Source: Limiplasma sp034927815
Lineage (GTDB): Bacteria; Bacillota; Clostridia; Christensenellales; Aristaeellaceae
DNA length: 64,000 bases
NCBI GenBank assembly: GCA_034927815.1
Contig: JAYFPK010000002.1
Coordinates: 1-64,000, forward strand
Direction of reading: 5' to 3'
Below the pieces are notes generated by a model. That model made no database searches. It saw only the letters and a program-made list of their open reading frames with translations, and was not told where the DNA came from. This document shows, one piece after another, positions 32,380 to 42,115 of the stretch. A program made the position numbers and the translations under genes. Position 1 is the stretch's first letter, and every line of letters begins with the position of its first letter.

Positions 32380-33228
32380 TCACCTCGTTTGCTGGCAGTT
32401 TTCCGGGATGGGGACAGACAAAGCGATCCCCTCACAGGAAAGGAGCATGGCCGCCCCGGCTGCGCTGGTGACGGGGGTGCCCTGTTCCCCCTGGATCAGG
32501 CGTTGGGCGCAGCTTGCATACCGCCGGAGGATTTCTTTCTCCAAGGGGGAGCGGTGATGGCCCGGCCATATTACATCGTATTGGCCGCTGAGGGCCTGGA
32601 GCTTGCGGATGCTTTCCAAAAACGCCGCCACAGGGGCCGAGTGCGGGAAATGCAGCAGCACGCCCTGGTCGCATACGGTGTCGCCGCTAAAAAGCCAGCG
32701 GTTTTCTTCGTCCAGCAAGCATACGGACCCGAGCGTATGGCCCGGCGTTTCCACTACGCGGACATGGCGGCCCCCCAAATCGAAAACCATGCCGTCCTGG
32801 AGGGGCTTGCGGTTCTCCCGCTGCGCAAGGCTGCAGGCCCGCTGGGTTTTTTCCCGCAGGGGCGGCTCGTCCAGCAGGCTGACGGGAAGGCCCTGCTCCG
32901 CCATCAGCCCCCGGGCGAAGGCGAGGCGGACTTCATAGCTGCTGTGCTGCGCAAAGACATCCTCGTCCGCCGGGTGAAGGTACGCTTCGTCAAACTGGTG
33001 GTTTGCGGAAATATGATCCAAGTGCCCGTGGGTGTTGACGGCAAATGCCGGTTTGGCGGTCAGGGACCGTGCAATGCCGGCCGCGTCGATATTCCAGAGG
33101 CCCGTATCAATCAGCATGGCCCGTTCATCCCCGGCCAGCAGGTACAGGTATATGCAGCTTGAGCCTTCTCCGTCTTGAATCTGCCAGGTGTCCTTCCCCA
33201 GGGGGAGGATCTTCACATCGCTTTGCAT
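32380..33228 (-). CDS. MBL-fold metallo-hydrolase
   Basis: A 282-residue glyoxalase-II-like hydrolase. The metal-binding HGHLDH motif is at about residues 74-79, with further ligands in ETPGHTLGS, LFSGDTVCD and WPGHH. Substrates range from thioesters to lactones; in this operon a sugar lactone or ester is a reasonable guess. The start at 33228 follows GAAGGAGACG. Confidence 0.87.
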   Translation of the reverse strand: MQSDVKILPLGKDTWQIQDGEGSSCIYLYLLAGDERAMLIDTGLWNIDAAGIARSLTAKPAFAVNTHGHLDHISANHQFDEAYLHPADEDVFAQHSSYEVRLAFARGLMAEQGLPVSLLDEPPLREKTQRACSLAQRENRKPLQDGMVFDLGGRHVRVVETPGHTLGSVCLLDEENRWLFSGDTVCDQGVLLHFPHSAPVAAFLESIRKLQALSGQYDVIWPGHHRSPLEKEILRRYASCAQRLIQGEQGTPVTSAAGAAMLLSCEGIALSVPIPENCQQTR

Positions 33229-33238
33229 GGCGTCTCCT

Positions 33239-34036
33239 TCAAAAAGAATCCGGATGCTCCAGGGGGGAGGCTTCATCGTACCGGACGCAGGAAATGCCCC
33301 GCTGTGAGCACAGGCGCTCCGGCTCTCGGGAGCGCAGCATTTCATACTCCACATTCCGGGCGGCGGATACCAGTCCCCAAGGCGTTTCCCGGTTGGTGCA
33401 CAGCAGCATTTCCCGCCCGCCAATGGCCGGATGCATGGCGCCAAAGTACTGCCCGTCCTCCAGCAACCCAAGCCAATGGTCCAACGCCTGCAGCCCTTCG
33501 GGGAGCGTAAGGCAATGGCTGGGCTCCATTTGGGCGGGAAAGCGGTAATAGTACAGGTGGTTGATGAGCCCTTTTCGGTCCGCCCATTCGGCCATGGCCT
33601 GGGCTAAACCGGGGATGAACTTCTCGGGAAGCATATGCCCGTCCACATAGCGGATGGGCAAAGAAAGCCGCGTCAGGAAATCCAGCTGGGCGTCCAGCTC
33701 CCGCAGCACCTGCTCCATGGGGGGAATCCGCTCCGCAAAAACCGCCGGGGTTTCAGGAAACGCACCCAGCCCGGTCACCAACCCCGGCACATCCGAAGGA
33801 TCACAAATGGGCGGCCATTTGATCAGCGACCATTCGGCGCTCAGGGTAAAGTGCATGCCCAGGCAAATATGCTTGCAGCCGGCAAGAAGCCCCGCGCCGT
33901 CCTCCATCATCGGGGCGGGGGCCATGCAGGATACGTTTTTGATATATCCGCCTGTAACGGCCGCTTCCGCGATGGCTCTGTTGGCGCTCCGGCTGCTGCC
34001 AAAGTCGTCCGCCCGGGTAATCAGCGTAATGCTCAT
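33239..34036 (-). CDS. ChbG/YdjC-family carbohydrate deacetylase
   Basis: A 265-residue enzyme. The family removes N-acetyl groups from chitooligosaccharides or related sugars with a metal ion. Motifs are RADDFGSS (metal Asp), LGMHFTLS (metal His) and YVDGHML; a late GAMHPAIGG supplies another His. AAGGAGGAAT precedes the ATG. The neighbours are an esterase and an MBL hydrolase, so several acyl-removing enzymes are together. Confidence 0.87.
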   Translation of the reverse strand: MSITLITRADDFGSSRSANRAIAEAAVTGGYIKNVSCMAPAPMMEDGAGLLAGCKHICLGMHFTLSAEWSLIKWPPICDPSDVPGLVTGLGAFPETPAVFAERIPPMEQVLRELDAQLDFLTRLSLPIRYVDGHMLPEKFIPGLAQAMAEWADRKGLINHLYYYRFPAQMEPSHCLTLPEGLQALDHWLGLLEDGQYFGAMHPAIGGREMLLCTNRETPWGLVSAARNVEYEMLRSREPERLCSQRGISCVRYDEASPLEHPDSF

Positions 34037-34039
34037 GGG

Positions 34040-34924
34040 CTATTCCTCCTTGCAATGGGCCGTAAAAAAGTCCAAAATCGGCTCCACATTCTCCCTTAGG
34101 AAGAAATCCGGGCCGCCTCCGGCATGGCCCGCACCGGACAGGGTGTCAAACACAAAATCCCGCTCCGGGAGAATCTGTTGGAGCTTGCGGGCAAATTTCT
34201 CCACAGCCCCATAGGGAATGGCGGGGTCCTTGGTACCGTGCTGCAAATAGACGGGAGCTATGCCGCCGTCCAAAAACCGGTGCACATCCGCCTGATCCAG
34301 CAGGTCCCGGGACGGCTTTGCGCTGCCAAGCACATGGCGGAGCATGGGCCGCTTCAAAGCCAGGCCAACCAAAAAGCCCATCAGGGAGCCTCCGCCCAGC
34401 TGCACCATGTCCAGGGCGGGGCACAGGGCCGCCACGCCCCGCAAGTTGCATGCGTCCTGCCGGGGGAGCAGGCCGTTTTTACAGGCGATTTGCAGCACAA
34501 TGTTGCCACCCGCCGAGGTTCCCCACAGGAATACATTTTGCGGATCCAAATGATGCCGGGGGCCCTCCCGGCCAATCCATTCCAGCGCAAGCAGCACATC
34601 CTGGATGTGCTGGGGATAGCGCACCCCGGGGGAGAGGCGGTAGTTCACGGCGGCTACGGCGTAGCCCCTCTCCAAGGCGTACAAGGTGGGATACAGGTGA
34701 AAATCCCGCTTGTCGCAATGGGTAAACCCTCCGCCATGAACGTTCACAATCACGGGATAGGAAGCGGCCTCCCGGGAGGGCAGGTAAATATCTACTTTTT
34801 GCAGCCCGTCCTGCTGCCCATAGGGGATGTCCAGCGTTTTACGGGGGATCCAGTCGGTTTTCGTTACGGGATTTTTTCCCTTTTCCTGGTGAATCCAATC
34901 CGGATTCAGGCCTTTGATTGCCAT
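34040..34924 (-). CDS. Alpha/beta-hydrolase esterase
   Basis: A 294-residue esterase of the hormone-sensitive-lipase/BD-FAE type. The oxyanion HGGGF motif (about 64) and nucleophile GTSAGG (about 135) are clear. The later GTKDPAIPYG (Asp) and GAGHAGG (His) complete the triad. No signal peptide is seen, so it works inside the cell, perhaps removing O-acetyl groups from imported sugars. Confidence 0.88.
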   Translation of the reverse strand: MAIKGLNPDWIHQEKGKNPVTKTDWIPRKTLDIPYGQQDGLQKVDIYLPSREAASYPVIVNVHGGGFTHCDKRDFHLYPTLYALERGYAVAAVNYRLSPGVRYPQHIQDVLLALEWIGREGPRHHLDPQNVFLWGTSAGGNIVLQIACKNGLLPRQDACNLRGVAALCPALDMVQLGGGSLMGFLVGLALKRPMLRHVLGSAKPSRDLLDQADVHRFLDGGIAPVYLQHGTKDPAIPYGAVEKFARKLQQILPERDFVFDTLSGAGHAGGGPDFFLRENVEPILDFFTAHCKEE

Positions 34925-34930
34925 GGGCGA

Positions 34931-35764
34931 TCACCCCTTCATAGCGCCGTCCGCCATTCCTTTGATAATATGCTTTTGCATAAAGAGGAAGAAAAGCAGG
35001 AGAGGGACGATGGTAATGGTAAGCGCGGCCATCACCAGCTGCCATTCCGTCAAGTATGCGCCGAAGAAGGTGCTCACCGCCAGCGGGATGGTGCGGGTGC
35101 TTTTGGTGGTCAGCATAATCAGGGGCAGCGTAAAATCATTAAACACGCCCAGCAAGTTCAGGATGATAATGGAGACGGTGATGGGCTTGATGATGGGGAA
35201 AACGATGCGGAAAAACAAGGGGATGGCAGCGCAGCCGTCAATACGCGCAGCCTCCTCCATTTCCTTGGGTACGGATTTGATATAGCCCTGGTACAGGAAG
35301 GTGGACATGGGCATCAAAAAGCCCCAATAGATCACCACCAGGCCCCAGGGGCTGTTGATAAGGCCAAACCGCTTGGCTACGATCACCAGCGGGACCATCA
35401 GCGCCTGGAAGGGGATGGCCATGGAAAGCAGCAGCGAATAGAACAGGATTTGGCTGCTGAGGCATTTGCGCCGTACAATTTGGTAAGCGGCCATGCTGGA
35501 AAACAGCACCAGCCCCGCCACGCTGAAAACGCTGATGATCATGGAATTCCCCAGCGCCGTGAAGTAATTCATCCGCTCCATGGTCAGCGCGAAGTTTTCC
35601 CAGTGGATTGCCGTAGGCAGGCCAAGCATGGAAAGGGTTACCTCCGGCAGGCTTTTGACCGAGTTGATCAGCACGAATACAATGGGGAAGAAGACCACAA
35701 GGGCCAAAAGCACCATGAGGATTTCCAGCAGGAAGGTGCGCCATGTATACCGAAAGGCGCTCAT
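34931..35764 (-). CDS. Carbohydrate ABC permease, MalG-type
   Basis: Permease of 277 residues with six hydrophobic segments, EAA loop EEAARIDGCAAIPLFF and a C-terminal KHIIKGMADGAMKG. The start at 35764 (MSAFRYTWR) overlaps the MalF-type gene's stop by four bases. Partner of the MalF-type permease and an external ATPase. Confidence 0.92.
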   Translation of the reverse strand: MSAFRYTWRTFLLEILMVLLALVVFFPIVFVLINSVKSLPEVTLSMLGLPTAIHWENFALTMERMNYFTALGNSMIISVFSVAGLVLFSSMAAYQIVRRKCLSSQILFYSLLLSMAIPFQALMVPLVIVAKRFGLINSPWGLVVIYWGFLMPMSTFLYQGYIKSVPKEMEEAARIDGCAAIPLFFRIVFPIIKPITVSIIILNLLGVFNDFTLPLIMLTTKSTRTIPLAVSTFFGAYLTEWQLVMAALTITIVPLLLFFLFMQKHIIKGMADGAMKG

Positions 35765-36651
35765 GCCTCCACCTCCTTGCGGCGCATAAAGCCCACCTGG
35801 GCAAAGGATACCAGCATAATGATCAGGCAGAAGATAATGGCCTTGGCCGAAGCGTAGGACAGCAGATCCCTTTTGTAGGCGTCCAGATAGATTTGCAGCG
35901 CAATGGAGGTGGTGGAGCCAAAGGGGCCGCCCGCCGTGAGGGAATACGTCAGGTCGAATGCCTTGAGCCCGTTGATAATGCTCAGGAAAAAGCAGGTGGT
36001 AAAGGTGGGGCGCATCATGGGCACCGTCACCCGGAAAAAGCGTTGGAAGCCGGTTGCGCCGTCGATGGAGGCGGCTTCCAGCAATTCCCCGGGGATGCTT
36101 TGCAGCCCCGTCAGGTACAGGAGCATGTAGTAGCCAAAGGATTGCCAAACGGTGGCGATAATCAGCGAAGCAAAAGCCGTATCCGGATAGCTGAACCAGT
36201 TCTTTTGCAAAAGCGCGATCCCCGTCATCTCTCCCCAGTAGGGAAACAGCCGCACGATCATGATGTTCCACAGATAGCCCACCACCACCGCGCTGATGAC
36301 CATGGGCATGAAATAAGCGCCCCGCAAGGCCGTGCGCAGCTTCAGCTTGGTGTTAAGGGCCAGCGCCACCAGCAGGCCGAAGACGTTTAAGGCGACGGCG
36401 CTGATCAGCATAAAGGAAAAGGTAAAGCCAAAGGACTTGGTAAACGCCGTTTCGGAAAAGACCTTGGCGTAGTTTTGCAGCCCCACAAAGTTGTAACGGA
36501 TGCTGATGCCGTTCCAATCATGCAGCGAATAGTAAAAGGCCAGAATCATCGGGATCAGCACGAAGGTACAAAACAGCAGCGCGGCTGGCGCAGTAAAAAA
36601 CGCATAGGTCAGGCCGTCTCTGATGCGGCTTTTTGCGTTTCCGGCTTTCAT
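35761..36651 (-). CDS. Carbohydrate ABC permease, MalF-type
   Basis: Permease of 296 residues, six membrane segments, EAA loop LEAASIDGATGFQRFF. AAGGAGG gives seven-base spacing to the second of two adjacent ATGs (36651), which is chosen; 36654 is possible. A hairpin separates it from the binding-protein gene. Confidence 0.92.
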   Translation of the reverse strand: MKAGNAKSRIRDGLTYAFFTAPAALLFCTFVLIPMILAFYYSLHDWNGISIRYNFVGLQNYAKVFSETAFTKSFGFTFSFMLISAVALNVFGLLVALALNTKLKLRTALRGAYFMPMVISAVVVGYLWNIMIVRLFPYWGEMTGIALLQKNWFSYPDTAFASLIIATVWQSFGYYMLLYLTGLQSIPGELLEAASIDGATGFQRFFRVTVPMMRPTFTTCFFLSIINGLKAFDLTYSLTAGGPFGSTTSIALQIYLDAYKRDLLSYASAKAIIFCLIIMLVSFAQVGFMRRKEVEA

Positions 36652-36681
36652 CATCCAGCCTCCTTGAAGTGTTGTTGACAG

Positions 36682-36709
36682 CGCGGCGGCCCTTGCGCGG
36701 GCCGCCGCG
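36682..36709 (-). promoter_or_regulatory. Intercistronic stem-loop after the binding-protein gene
   Basis: CGCGGCGGCCC, six bases, GGGCCGCCGCG: a perfect 11-bp GC stem without a T-run, between binding-protein and permease genes, as in the sialidase operon. Confidence 0.65.
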
Positions 36710-36724
36710 TGGTAGGGACGGGGA

Positions 36725-37954
36725 TCAGTTGGTGGCCAGGCGGCTTTCATACAGCCGCTGAAGCTCCGCCAAGGCGGTTTCCTTGTCCATGGCGCCCGCG
36801 GCATAGGCTTGCAGGGGCTCCGCGATATCCACCTGGAAGCCCGCGGGCCACAGGTCGGTGCCAAAGGAGGGGTAGGCCATGCCCGCCTGTTCATAGGCAT
36901 ACATGTCCATATTCAGCACGCCCAAATTGCTGGTGTCGATATTGTCAAAAGGAGCCACCACTTGCAGCTGATCCACGAAGTACTTCTGGATGTTCCGGTA
37001 CAGCCAGTCCAGGAAGGCCGCGGATTCCTCCGCCACGGGGGATTCCTTGTTAACGGCAAAGTAGCGCGTGGTGGCAACCATCAGCTTGGTATCCTCGGGG
37101 TTGCCGTTCAGGGGAACAGCGGCCAGGCCCATGTCAATATCGGGGTTCGCGGCGAGGATCGGGCTGCCCAGCCAGGTGCCCTGCTTGATGATGGCCATTT
37201 TTCCGGCGGCAAAATCAGGATATTGGTCCATGACGCTGTAGCCGATGGACTCCACGCCCTTGCCGTAGGTAAGGGTCATATCGAACAGGCGGAAAAAATT
37301 GTCGATATAGGCCAGGTCTTTGAGCTGCGCTTCCCCGGAGTTCAGCTTTGCGGTAAAGGCGGGAAGGTCAGGCTCATAGGCGAAGGGCGTGCCAAAAATG
37401 TGCATCAGGAAGCCCCATTCCTTCCAGGCTTCGCCAAAAGCCTGAATTCCGTTGGCCTGCAAGGTCTTGCACGCTTCCTCAAGCTCGTCCAGGGTGGTGG
37501 GGAACGCCTCAATGCCGGCCTGGGCGAAAAGCGCCTTGTTGTACAGCAGGCCGCTGGCCTCCATGGCGTAGGGCATCGCCAATTGCTTGCCGTCCACGGT
37601 GATGTATTCCTTGGAGCTTTCCAGCAGGTGATCCAGGAATTCCGCGCCTGTCAAATCGGCGCACCGTTCGCTCCAGGTGAAGATCTCGTTGCCGGTCAGG
37701 TCAAAAATGTCCGGGGCCTCTTCGGCGGCAAAGCGGGTTTTCAGCACGGCGGAATAGTCCTCCCCGGCGATCTCCCATTCCAGCGTAACGCCGGTTTCCG
37801 CCTTGTAATCCGCCGCGATTTGCTCCATAACGTCGGTGTAAGCAGTGGTCAGGCCAAAGCCCTTGATGCTTACCGGCTCCGCCGCGGCGGCGCCGATGCC
37901 GCCCAGCAGCGCCAAAATGATGCCCAGCCCTAAGATGCGTTTGATCTGTTTCAT
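36725..37954 (-). CDS. Carbohydrate ABC transporter substrate-binding protein
   Basis: Family-1 binding protein of 409 residues and the first gene of the GH65 operon. Signal peptide residues 1-25, cut after AAAA, no lipobox cysteine. AAGGAGGACATG lies upstream. The genes that follow suggest a glucobiose or acylated oligosaccharide ligand. The divergent AraC gene at 38119 is the likely regulator; the 164-base gap between them holds a TATACT on the minus strand but no good -35 box. Confidence 0.9.
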   Translation of the reverse strand: MKQIKRILGLGIILALLGGIGAAAAEPVSIKGFGLTTAYTDVMEQIAADYKAETGVTLEWEIAGEDYSAVLKTRFAAEEAPDIFDLTGNEIFTWSERCADLTGAEFLDHLLESSKEYITVDGKQLAMPYAMEASGLLYNKALFAQAGIEAFPTTLDELEEACKTLQANGIQAFGEAWKEWGFLMHIFGTPFAYEPDLPAFTAKLNSGEAQLKDLAYIDNFFRLFDMTLTYGKGVESIGYSVMDQYPDFAAGKMAIIKQGTWLGSPILAANPDIDMGLAAVPLNGNPEDTKLMVATTRYFAVNKESPVAEESAAFLDWLYRNIQKYFVDQLQVVAPFDNIDTSNLGVLNMDMYAYEQAGMAYPSFGTDLWPAGFQVDIAEPLQAYAAGAMDKETALAELQRLYESRLATN

Positions 37955-38118
37955 TATTCATGTCCTCCTTGTTCTTTGGTTCCTCATATGCTTTTGGCTG
38001 CGGGAGAGGACGCTTCCTCTCTTCTTGGGACCAGTATAGCAAAGGGTGCAACGCCCGTATTTCAAAAAAACAATATTTATGATAAAATTCAGATAATTTC
38101 TCCAAGGAGGTACAGCGC

Positions 38119-39315
38119 ATGACAGAAAATGAGTGGGTGCAGCAGCTGCGCTTGTTTCATTATTCCACGAGGCTGCCAACGCATTGGCTGCGCAATGGGC
38201 AGTCCATGAGCATGCTGCCCCCGGGGATTGTGCACGCGGGCATGCTGATGGAGGAAAGCGGCCCCGCTGACCTGTACGCGCAACTGCGCCTGGCGGCGGC
38301 GGCCGTCCATGCCGTAACCCATTTCAGCACCCCTTTGGAGGAGCTCTTTTTCTGTTACAAGCCCAGCGAAGGCGATTGCATTCTCTGCGGCCCCTATTGC
38401 CGGGCTGATTTTCAGGAGAAGGACGTGCTGCGGCTGATCCGCTCCTTGCACCTGAGGCTGGATAAGCAGGAGGGCCTGCGGCAGTACTATGCCTCCCTCC
38501 CGCACCTGAGCGAGGTGAACGTCCACTACCACACGCTGCTGCTCACAAGGCTGCTGGGCGGCGGGGCCGACGCGCCCGCGTCCCAGGAGGCGGCGGAGAT
38601 TCCGGAGGACATCCCCCCCAGGGCCTACCAAAGCACCTACCAAAACCGGATGGGGATGTTCCGCCATCCGCCGTACTTTTTTGAGGAGGAAATCTCCAGG
38701 CAGATCGTTGCCGCCAACCGCACCCACGCGCTGCAACTGCTGGGGGAGCTAAACACCCTGGAAAGGGCGCGCCTGGCCGATACGCCCATACGCTCCCTCA
38801 AAAACTCCCTCATTGGCTCCGTTACGCTGTTCACCCGCGCTGCCATCAGGGGCGGGGTGCCCAGCGACGAAGCCTTTACCATGAGCGACGGCTTTATTCA
38901 GCTCATCGAGCGCCAAAACGACCTGGCGGCGCTGTCCGCCATCGAAGAAGCCATCTTGCTCCGCTTTGTGGACAGCGTGGCGATGTACCAGCATAAAAAA
39001 TACTCGTCCTTGGTGCGGAAAGCCATTGCGTATATGGATGAATACCTGACGGAGGATTTGAGCGCGGAGACGCTGGCGGCCAAGGTGTATGTGCATCCCG
39101 ATTATCTTGCCTCCCGCTTCCGGCAGGAGGTGGGGGAAACGCTGCACCGGTATGTTTTGCGGCGGCGGGTGGAGGAAGCGGCGCATTTTATGCGCTACAG
39201 CTCCGAGAGCATCTCCGATATTGCCGCGTTTTACCGCTTTTCCTCCCAAAGCCACTTTATCTCTGTTTTCAAAAAATATATGGATATGACCCCGCAGCAG
39301 TATCGCAGGCAATAA
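38119..39315 (+). CDS. AraC-family regulator with long sensor domain
   Basis: A 398-residue regulator. The first 290 residues are a helical sensor without a recognised fold. The C-terminal 100 residues are the AraC double HTH (EDLSAETLAAKVYVHPDYLA, then ESISDIAAFYRFSSQSHFIS). The build matches the YesN-like regulators of gut Clostridia, although no receiver domain is seen. CAAGGAGGTAC precedes the ATG. It is divergent from the GH65 operon. Confidence 0.9.
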   Translation: MTENEWVQQLRLFHYSTRLPTHWLRNGQSMSMLPPGIVHAGMLMEESGPADLYAQLRLAAAAVHAVTHFSTPLEELFFCYKPSEGDCILCGPYCRADFQEKDVLRLIRSLHLRLDKQEGLRQYYASLPHLSEVNVHYHTLLLTRLLGGGADAPASQEAAEIPEDIPPRAYQSTYQNRMGMFRHPPYFFEEEISRQIVAANRTHALQLLGELNTLERARLADTPIRSLKNSLIGSVTLFTRAAIRGGVPSDEAFTMSDGFIQLIERQNDLAALSAIEEAILLRFVDSVAMYQHKKYSSLVRKAIAYMDEYLTEDLSAETLAAKVYVHPDYLASRFRQEVGETLHRYVLRRRVEEAAHFMRYSSESISDIAAFYRFSSQSHFISVFKKYMDMTPQQYRRQ

Positions 39316-39352
39316 AGGCGCTTCCGGCGGCAAAGCCCTCCGGCCATCCCCG

Positions 39353-40780
39353 TCACCTGGTATAATGGTCCTTCATATACTTGAAGATTCGAGCGGCAAT
39401 GGGAGCGGCCACGCTGCCGCCGCTGCCGCCGCCCTCCACCAGGACGCAGGCGGCGTAGGGGAGCCCGGGATCGTCAATGTAGCCCACAAACCAGGCGTGG
39501 GTGGCGTTTTTGCCGTCGATGGCCCCTTCGGCGCTGCCGGTTTTGCCCGCAATGGTCAGGCCGTTCACCCCGGCGGCGGTGCCCGTACCCTTGGCTACCA
39601 CGTTTTTCATGAACCCGTCCAGGGCTTGGGCGGTTTGGGCGTCGCAGACCCGGCGGTATATCTTCTGGCTGTAGCGCAGGCGCACCACCCCGGCGGGGCT
39701 TTGCACCTTCGCCAGCAGCCGGGGCTCCATCATCACACCGTCGTTGGCAATGGCGGCGGCCACCATGCACATGTGCAGCGGCGTGGCGGCTACCTGGCTC
39801 TGTCCGGCCCCGCTCCAGGCCACTTCCACGGCGTTGCGGTTCGCGGTGGGGTAGAGGCTGTTCTCCACCACGAAATCCCGAAAGAGGAAGTTATCGTTGA
39901 AGCCGAAGTTCTCTGCGGTGGAGCGCAGCACATTGTCCCCCAGCAGCAGGGCGCATTGGGCAAAGGCGTTGTTGCAGCTTACGGTAAAGGCCCTTTCCAG
40001 GGTCAGCTTCCCATGCTGGGCCATGCCATAGTCATGGATCACCTGGTCCAGCACCCGGGTGGCCCCGGTGCATTCGTACAGATGCCCGGTGGCGTCCGCC
40101 ATGTTCGCCAGGGCGGAGGCGGAGGTGATGATTTTGAAGGTGGAGCCCGGGGGCAAAGTGCTTTGCAAGGCCCGGTTCCAAAAGGGGTGCTGGGGGTTGC
40201 TCCTGTCTCCGGTGGTGATGTTGGCCGGGTCGAACACAGGAAGGCTCACCAGGGCCAGCACCTCCCCGGTTTTGTAGTTCATCACCAGGGCCGCGCCGCT
40301 CTTGCCCGCGGTGGCGCTGTTGGTGGCAAAGGCGTTCACGATCTCCGTGCAAAGGGCGCTGTCCACGGTGAGGGTGACGTCGTCCCCCCGCCGGGTCTCC
40401 CCCCTGAGCAGCGCGTTGACCCGCTCGCTGAGGGAGGTTTCAAAACCCAGCAAATAGGAGGCCTGGAAGGAATCCACGCCGTTGGCGATATTGCCCTCCT
40501 CGTCGCCGATCAGGTGGACGACGGCGCTGCGGCTTTTGATGTTGCTTTGGTAGACGCGCTCGCCCTGGTCATTGGTGGTGGCCAGGGTCACGCCCTTGCG
40601 GTCGATGATGTCCCCCTTGATGACGCTTTGCTTGGCGGACTGGTAGCGGGTGTTTTTGGAGCTGGAGAACCAGCGGCTGCCATAGGTGGATACCGAATAG
40701 AAGCCGTATACGCCGGCTATGCCCAACAGGCCGATGATGACCAGGGTGAGCAGGCGAAAGCGCATGCGTTGCTGCTTCAT
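39353..40780 (-). CDS. Class B penicillin-binding protein (FtsI/PbpA type)
   Basis: Peptidoglycan transpeptidase of 475 residues. A single N-terminal membrane anchor (about 10-28) is followed by a short dimerisation region and the transpeptidase domain. The active-site motifs are PGSTFK (about 211), SCN (about 259) and KTGSAE (about 411). It is 36 bases downstream of an FtsW/RodA gene, its natural glycosyltransferase partner. It is short for a PBP2 and resembles the PbpA found with FHA-FtsW in Gram-positives. Confidence 0.92.
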   Translation of the reverse strand: MKQQRMRFRLLTLVIIGLLGIAGVYGFYSVSTYGSRWFSSSKNTRYQSAKQSVIKGDIIDRKGVTLATTNDQGERVYQSNIKSRSAVVHLIGDEEGNIANGVDSFQASYLLGFETSLSERVNALLRGETRRGDDVTLTVDSALCTEIVNAFATNSATAGKSGAALVMNYKTGEVLALVSLPVFDPANITTGDRSNPQHPFWNRALQSTLPPGSTFKIITSASALANMADATGHLYECTGATRVLDQVIHDYGMAQHGKLTLERAFTVSCNNAFAQCALLLGDNVLRSTAENFGFNDNFLFRDFVVENSLYPTANRNAVEVAWSGAGQSQVAATPLHMCMVAAAIANDGVMMEPRLLAKVQSPAGVVRLRYSQKIYRRVCDAQTAQALDGFMKNVVAKGTGTAAGVNGLTIAGKTGSAEGAIDGKNATHAWFVGYIDDPGLPYAACVLVEGGGSGGSVAAPIAARIFKYMKDHYTR

Positions 40781-40816
40781 AGGGATTCCTCCTTTGGCAA
40801 AGAATGGGGGTAGGGC

Positions 40817-42115
40817 TTACGCCTCCGGCAGCATGTCCTCCTCCTGGAGGGAATGGCTGATTTCGTAGTCGTAGGCCAGGTCGTCCTGGTTGATGCTGGC
40901 GACCCCTTGGAGCAGGCCGATGATCCCCATGCAGCTGACCATGGAGGTGCCGCCGTAGCTTACAAAGGGCATAGTGACGCCGGTCAGGGGGATGAGCTTC
41001 AAAACGCCGCCGATGATGACAAAGGTCTGGACGCCCAGCATCACGGTGCAGCCCATGGCCAGCAAGGAATGAAAGCTGCTGCGGGCGGAGGTGGCGATGG
41101 AGGTGCCCCGCAGGATCAGGATCACATACATCACCAGCACCAAAATGCCGAAGAGGATGCCAAACTGCTCGCAGATCACGGCAAAGATGCAGTCCGTAAA
41201 GTAAACGGGGATCACCCTGGGCGCGCCCAGCCCCAGGCCCACCCCAAAGAGGCCGCCGGAGGCGATGGCCATGAGCATTTGCACAATCTGATAGCCGGAG
41301 GTCTCATAATAGATCCAGGGATTGCGCCAGATGGCCACGCGCTTTTTCACGTGGGCGAACATCACATAGCCCAGGTAAGCAGCGCCGCCGCCTCCCAGAA
41401 TGCCCAAGCCGGTCAGGGGCAGGTTGCCGGTGGAGGAATAGAACAGGAAGAGGGTGGTGGCATAGTAGATCAAGGCGGTGCCCAAGTCCCTTTGAAGCAT
41501 CAAAATGCCCAGGGAGAAGACCGCGAACAGGAACCAGGGCAAAAAGCGCCGCTCGCTTAAGTAGTAGCTGAGGATCAGCAGGAGGGCGATCTTTACAATT
41601 TCACTGGGCTGGAGGCTGGTGCCCGCAATGTTGATCCAGTTGGTGGCGCCGTTTTGCTCCGTGCCAATGGCCAGGGGCAGCGCCAGCAAAATGGCCGCGC
41701 CCCCCATGATCAGGATGATGATGAACTTCCAGCGGTGAATATAGCGCACCAGGAGAATGCAAAAGAGCATCACCCCGATGCCGACGCCGTAGTAGACGGC
41801 TTGCTGCAAGCCCCGGCTGGTGCCCGCCCCCTGATCGGTGGAATACAGGATCAGCACGCCCAAGGCGCACAGAAAGTTGGCGATAGCCAACAGCAGCTTG
41901 TCCGCGGGGAAAAAGCGGGGAAGCCACAGGGTGGCGATATAGATCAGCACAGGGACCACCACAGCCAGAGACAGGCCCTGCCAATGGATTTCCTCCTTGA
42001 GGGAGATCAGCAAAAAGGCGCTGAAGAAAAAGAGCATGATGACGGAAACCAGCCTGCGGTCGGGATGACGCCTCGCCGGGGTCTTGGGGGCGGAGGCGCG
42101 CCTTGCCTGCCTCAT
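40817..42115 (-). CDS. FtsW/RodA/SpoVE-family glycosyltransferase
   Basis: SEDS protein of 432 residues with about ten membrane segments. It polymerises lipid II into glycan strands with the adjacent PBP. Family marks are TNWINIAGTSLQPSEIVKIALLL-type loop (about 165) and the C-terminal GVTMPFVSYGGTSM. The start at 42115 overlaps the FHA gene stop (ATGA). Whether it serves division, elongation or sporulation cannot be told. Confidence 0.93.
   Translation of the reverse strand: MRQARRASAPKTPARRHPDRRLVSVIMLFFFSAFLLISLKEEIHWQGLSLAVVVPVLIYIATLWLPRFFPADKLLLAIANFLCALGVLILYSTDQGAGTSRGLQQAVYYGVGIGVMLFCILLVRYIHRWKFIIILIMGGAAILLALPLAIGTEQNGATNWINIAGTSLQPSEIVKIALLLILSYYLSERRFLPWFLFAVFSLGILMLQRDLGTALIYYATTLFLFYSSTGNLPLTGLGILGGGGAAYLGYVMFAHVKKRVAIWRNPWIYYETSGYQIVQMLMAIASGGLFGVGLGLGAPRVIPVYFTDCIFAVICEQFGILFGILVLVMYVILILRGTSIATSARSSFHSLLAMGCTVMLGVQTFVIIGGVLKLIPLTGVTMPFVSYGGTSMVSCMGIIGLLQGVASINQDDLAYDYEISHSLQEEDMLPEA

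Noticed and set aside
34931..36271. Single 446-codon permease
   Set aside because: The first part reads the MalF-type gene in the wrong frame; the real start is the ATG at 35764 overlapping that gene's stop.
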